Source: CAZNVB01 sp964651495 (GTDB lineage: Bacteria; Acidobacteriota; Aminicenantia; Aminicenantales; UBA8522). Taken from it: 17,765 nt of DNA. Shown here one piece after another: positions 15,102 through 17,765 of this stretch. The notes below the pieces were generated by a model that did no database searches, was not told where the DNA came from, and saw nothing but the letters and a program-made list of their open reading frames with translations. The translations under genes and the position numbers were made by a program. Location of the stretch: the NCBI GenBank assembly GCA_964651495.1, contig CAZYWP010000061.1, positions 1 through 17,765 on the forward strand, read 5' to 3'. The number at the start of each line of letters is the position of its first letter. The stretch's first letter is position 1.

Positions 15102-15698
15102 CTAAGTCCCGGTTTTTCCTCGACTTAACCAATTATACACGTATTTTCCGAAGATGTCACACTCCAGGTTGACCTCTTGTCCTGTTCTCACTTCCGCGAG
15201 GTTGGATTTTTCGATAGTCAGGGGGACGAGTTCCACCTCAAAAGACGACGGCCCGATGGCCGCGACGGTCAGGCTGACGCCGTTCGCCGCAACAGAGCCC
15301 TTGGGGATGAAATATGGTCTGAGGCTGGCTGGAAAAGAGATGGTCAGCCGCCGGCCCGATTTTCTGGCCGCGATCCTGAGCACCCTCCCGGTGGCGTCGA
15401 TATGCCCGCTGACCAGATGCCCGCTGAGCAGTGACTGAAGCGTCAAGGGAGGTTCTAAGTTGAGTTTTTCGCCGCTCTTGAGGGAGCCCAGGTTTGTCCC
15501 GGATATCGTCTCCTGCGAAAGGTCGAAATAAAAGACGCCTTCCTCTCTCCGGGTGAGACTCAGGCACACTCCGTTGACGGCGACGCTCTCGCCGATTCGA
15601 AGCTCCGGGAAAGACGGAGGAGCCTCTACGGCGAGCTCTCGGTTTCCTTTCCTGTAGCCCTTGAAAATCCCCTGGTGATGGATGATTCCGGTGAACAT
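15102..15698 (-). CDS. ribE: Riboflavin synthase, alpha chain
   Basis: Dismutates two molecules of 6,7-dimethyl-8-ribityllumazine to riboflavin, the last step of the pathway. The 198-residue protein has the two tandem lumazine-binding barrels: MFTGIIH start, VNGVCLSL (41-48) and SGHLVSGHID (92-101), then ANGVSLTV (139-146) and the final DIFGKYV (181-187). The same frame is open far upstream over ribD, but the MFTGII start at 15698 is the conserved N-terminus. The ATG overlaps the ribD stop by one base (TGATG), with AAGGA about 8-9 nt before it. Lumazine synthase (ribH), which often follows, is not present in the window and must be elsewhere. Confidence 0.97.
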   Translation of the reverse strand: MFTGIIHHQGIFKGYRKGNRELAVEAPPSFPELRIGESVAVNGVCLSLTRREEGVFYFDLSQETISGTNLGSLKSGEKLNLEPPLTLQSLLSGHLVSGHIDATGRVLRIAARKSGRRLTISFPASLRPYFIPKGSVAANGVSLTVAAIGPSSFEVELVPLTIEKSNLAEVRTGQEVNLECDIFGKYVYNWLSRGKTGT

Positions 15699-16798
15699 CA
15701 GAAGTATCCTTCCAAGACGGTCTCTTTTCCGATGCGAATGACTGAGAGGCGGCGGATCTCGAGGCTCTCTCGAACCAGTCCGATCCCCCGACCCTCGAAA
15801 ACGGAGGGCGCCCGTTCCCCCCCGATCAGTCGCGGCGAGAAGGTCAGAAACAGCTTGTCCGCGTGCCGGCCCTCGAGCATCGCGGTCAGAAGACGGCTCC
15901 CCCCTTCGACCAACAGGCTGGTGACGCCGCGTTCTCCCAGGCGGCCCAGGGCTTCCTTCAGGTTGATGCCCCGCCTGGAGCCGGGAATCCCGATGACCTC
16001 GACCCCCTTCCTCATCAGCTCCTCCTTTTTCCTTGCCGGTGCTTCCCCGGAGGTGAAAACGAGGATGCCGCCGCTCGCCAGGGTGGAGAGGATGCGGGCC
16101 TGGAGAGGAAAACGGAGGTCCGAGTCGAGAATAACCCGGATGATTTTCTTTTTTCCCCATTGCGGGTGCCTGACCGTGAGCCGGGGGTCGTCCCGGATGA
16201 TCGTATTGACGCCGACCATTAAAGCGTCGCATTCGCCCCGGAGGAGGTGGACGTAATCGCGGGTCTCGGCCGATGATATCCAGCGCGAGTCGAGGGTCCT
16301 GGTGGCCATGCGGCCGTCCAGACTGAGGGCGGCCTTGAGGATCACAAGCGGCACATTCCTGGTGATGAACTTGATGTAAGCCTCGTTCAGGGCTGCGTTT
16401 CTCTCTTGGAGAAGGCCGACGGAGACGTCGATCCCGGCCCGCCGCAGGGCGCCGATTCCCTTTCTGAAGACGATCGGATTCGGGTCCGGGGACGACACGA
16501 CAACCCTTTTCAGCCCGGCCTCGAGCACCGTATCGATGCAAGGGGGGGTCCGGCCCCAGTGGACGCATGGCTCCAGCGTGAGGTAGAGGGTTCCTCCCCG
16601 GGCGCGCCGGCCGGCCCGCCGCAGGGCGATGATCTCGGCGTGGGGATTCCCCGGCCTCTCATGATAGCCCCAGCCAACGATCTGATTCCTTTGGACGACG
16701 ATGGCTCCGACATAGGGGTTGGGGCTGGCCCAGCCCCTGGCCTTGGCGGCGAGGGTGTAGGCCATCTCGAGACGGGAAAGATCTTTGTAGTCCGTCAT
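15698..16798 (-). CDS. ribD: Bifunctional riboflavin deaminase/reductase
   Basis: Carries out steps two and three of riboflavin synthesis: deamination of the pyrimidine from GTP cyclohydrolase II and reduction of its ribosyl chain. 366 residues is a normal length. The N-terminal zinc deaminase has His53-Ala-Glu55 and the EPCVHWGRTPPC stretch with Cys78 and Cys87. The reductase domain follows with KAALSLDGRMA (155-165), DALMVGVNTIIRDDPRLTVR (191-210) and LLVEGGSRL near the C-terminus. The ATG overlaps the ftsY stop by 4 nt (ATGA), and its stop overlaps ribE by one base, so translation is probably coupled on both sides. There is no intergenic room for an FMN riboswitch, unlike many rib operons. 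Confidence 0.97.
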   Translation of the reverse strand: MTDYKDLSRLEMAYTLAAKARGWASPNPYVGAIVVQRNQIVGWGYHERPGNPHAEIIALRRAGRRARGGTLYLTLEPCVHWGRTPPCIDTVLEAGLKRVVVSSPDPNPIVFRKGIGALRRAGIDVSVGLLQERNAALNEAYIKFITRNVPLVILKAALSLDGRMATRTLDSRWISSAETRDYVHLLRGECDALMVGVNTIIRDDPRLTVRHPQWGKKKIIRVILDSDLRFPLQARILSTLASGGILVFTSGEAPARKKEELMRKGVEVIGIPGSRRGINLKEALGRLGERGVTSLLVEGGSRLLTAMLEGRHADKLFLTFSPRLIGGERAPSVFEGRGIGLVRESLEIRRLSVIRIGKETVLEGYF

Positions 16799-17688
16799 GA
16801 GAGCAGGGCGTTCACAAACTGTGGAGGAGAAAACGGCAGGATGTCCTCGATGTCCTCGCCCACGCCGATGAACTTTATGGGCAGCTTCAGCTCGTCCACG
16901 ATGCTGATGACGCTGCCCCCTTTGGCTGTGCCGTCGAGTTTGGTCAGGAAGATGCCGGTGATGCCGGTAAATTTTAGGAATTCCCGGGCTTGGACGAGGG
17001 CGTTTTGCCCGGTGGTAGAGTCCAGCACAAGGAGGATCTCCTGTGGGGCGCTCGGGATCTCCCGGGAGATGATCCTCTTGATCTTTTCCAGCTCGTTCAT
17101 CAGGTTGGTGTTGGTATGGACCCGCCCGGCGGTGTCGACGAGCATCAGGTCTTGGCCGCGAGCCCGAAAGGACTGCAGGGCGTCGTAGACCACAGCCGCC
17201 GGGTCGGCCCCGTACTGGCCGCGGATAACTGGAATGTCGAGCCGTTTTCCCCAGACGGTCAGCTGTTCCTGGGCGGCGGCGCGGAAGGTGTCGGCGGCCA
17301 CCAGGAGGACTTTCCTGCCCCGCTCTTGAAAGTGCCGCGCCAGCTTGGCCAGCGAGGTCGTCTTCCCGCCTCCGTTGACGCCGACCATCATGATGACGGC
17401 GGGGGATGCGTCGATCGAAAGCTCGGAAGGGTACTGCCCCAGGATGCGGACCAGTTCTTCCCGAAGGGCGGCCTGGATTTCCGGGAAGGAGATGTCTTTA
17501 TTTGTCCTCCCTTTGAGTCCGAGGATGATTTTATCGGTTACGGTAATCCCCGAATCGGCCAGGAGGAGTGCTTCCGCCAGCTCTTCCAGGGCCGCCTCCC
17601 GCGGTTTGCCGCTCCGGAAAATATCCTCCATTCTGGCCCGCAGGGCCTGGCCAGTCTTGGCGAGCTTCTCTCTCAGACTTCCGAGCAC
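16795..17688 (-). CDS. ftsY: Signal recognition particle receptor FtsY
   Basis: The SRP-receptor GTPase that docks ribosome-nascent-chain complexes at the membrane. The 297-residue protein is the bare NG domain, without the long acidic N-terminal domain of E. coli. It begins SLREKLAKTGQAL as in other FtsY N domains. GTPase motifs are GVNGGGKTTS (103-112; the middle Gly is more often Val, Thr or Ser), DTFRAAA (133-139), DTAGR (185-189) and TKLDGTAKGG (249-258); the C-terminus GVGEDIEDILPFSPPQFVNALL is typical. The start is GTG at 17688; the ATG at 17699 is out of frame and ends after eight codons. The GTG lies about 9 nt from the -10 box and there is no ribosome-binding site, so the mRNA is probably leaderless. 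It heads the ftsY-ribD-ribE-ribBA-HEAT operon. Confidence 0.96.
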   Translation of the reverse strand: MLGSLREKLAKTGQALRARMEDIFRSGKPREAALEELAEALLLADSGITVTDKIILGLKGRTNKDISFPEIQAALREELVRILGQYPSELSIDASPAVIMMVGVNGGGKTTSLAKLARHFQERGRKVLLVAADTFRAAAQEQLTVWGKRLDIPVIRGQYGADPAAVVYDALQSFRARGQDLMLVDTAGRVHTNTNLMNELEKIKRIISREIPSAPQEILLVLDSTTGQNALVQAREFLKFTGITGIFLTKLDGTAKGGSVISIVDELKLPIKFIGVGEDIEDILPFSPPQFVNALLS

Positions 17689-17697
17689 GGCGCGACC

Positions 17698-17726
17698 ATT
17701 ATACTTTCGCCTTTCCCGTCCGTCAA
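17698..17726 (-). promoter_or_regulatory. Near-consensus sigma70 promoter of the ftsY-rib operon
   Basis: On the minus strand TTGACG (17721-17726), a 17-nt spacer, and a perfect TATAAT (17698-17703). Transcription should start at about 17691, only about three bases before the ftsY GTG at 17688. This is the strongest promoter in the window and the only one seen for the rib genes. Confidence 0.82.
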
Positions 17727-17765
17727 CGCAACCGGATGAACCGGGGAAACGAGCGGGCTGACGAA

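Noticed and set aside
13881..15128. Plus-strand open frame of 415 codons
   Set aside because: Antisense to ribBA across its whole length; no recognisable domain and shadow-like composition.
15699..16568. Long N-terminal extension of riboflavin synthase
   Set aside because: An out-of-frame reading of ribD; MFTGII at 15698 is the conserved start.
17727..17765. Possible divergent gene starting at the ATG at 17737
   Set aside because: Only ten codons are in the window and there is no ribosome-binding site; nothing can be supported.

Overview
The window is about 17.8 kb of high-GC, gene-dense bacterial chromosome. It carries one 100-N scaffold gap (4684-4783), so it is probably part of a draft or metagenome-assembled genome. 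The organism looks diderm (Gram-negative type): there is an LptE-type outer-membrane lipoprotein and a secreted, Cys-less binding protein of a BtuCDF-type importer. A B12-dependent methylmalonyl-CoA mutase split type, the leuS-lptE-holA-rpsT block and the GC content would fit Acidobacteriota/Aminicenantota or a deltaproteobacterium-like lineage. That placement is inference; no rRNA or lineage-specific marker is present.

Left arm (1-8000, all minus strand). Reading in the direction of transcription from 8000 to 1: ABC ATPase (btuD-like), periplasmic binding protein (btuF-like), permease (btuC-like), an unrecognised membrane protein cut by the gap, then after the gap a DUF948-like protein, a YtxH-like protein, the large (catalytic) subunit of methylmalonyl-CoA mutase, and ComEC, whose C-terminus runs off the left edge. 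Junctions are overlaps or a few bases, apart from the gap, so this may be one long transcription unit. A probable cobalamin importer thus sits upstream of a cobalamin-dependent enzyme.

Centre (8001-13068). A 176-bp divergent intergenic region holds a very good sigma70-type promoter for leuS, a structured 55-nt leader, and a weaker opposing promoter for the transporter genes. leuS-lptE-holA run on the plus strand (leucyl-tRNA synthetase, LPS-assembly lipoprotein, DNA polymerase III delta). rpsT (S20) lies opposite, overlapping the end of holA by 23 bp, with its own consensus-like promoter. Divergent from it is dtd (D-aminoacyl-tRNA deacylase), whose end overlaps the convergent HEAT-repeat gene by 11 bp.

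Right arm (13058-17703, minus strand). ftsY-ribD-ribE-ribBA-HEAT form a tight operon: ftsY/ribD overlap by 4 nt, ribD/ribE by 1 nt. The promoter in front of ftsY is nearly consensus and places transcription only a few bases before the GTG start. Together ribD, ribE and ribBA cover most of riboflavin synthesis; lumazine synthase (ribH) is not in the window. The DHBP-synthase half of RibBA has Gln where the family has a metal-binding His.

No CRISPR array, insertion sequence, tRNA, rRNA or defence system was found. The window is mainly housekeeping, and the points worth a second look are local: the RibBA substitution, the leuS leader, the B12-import/mutase cluster, the leaderless ftsY-rib operon and the uncharacterised gap-truncated membrane protein.
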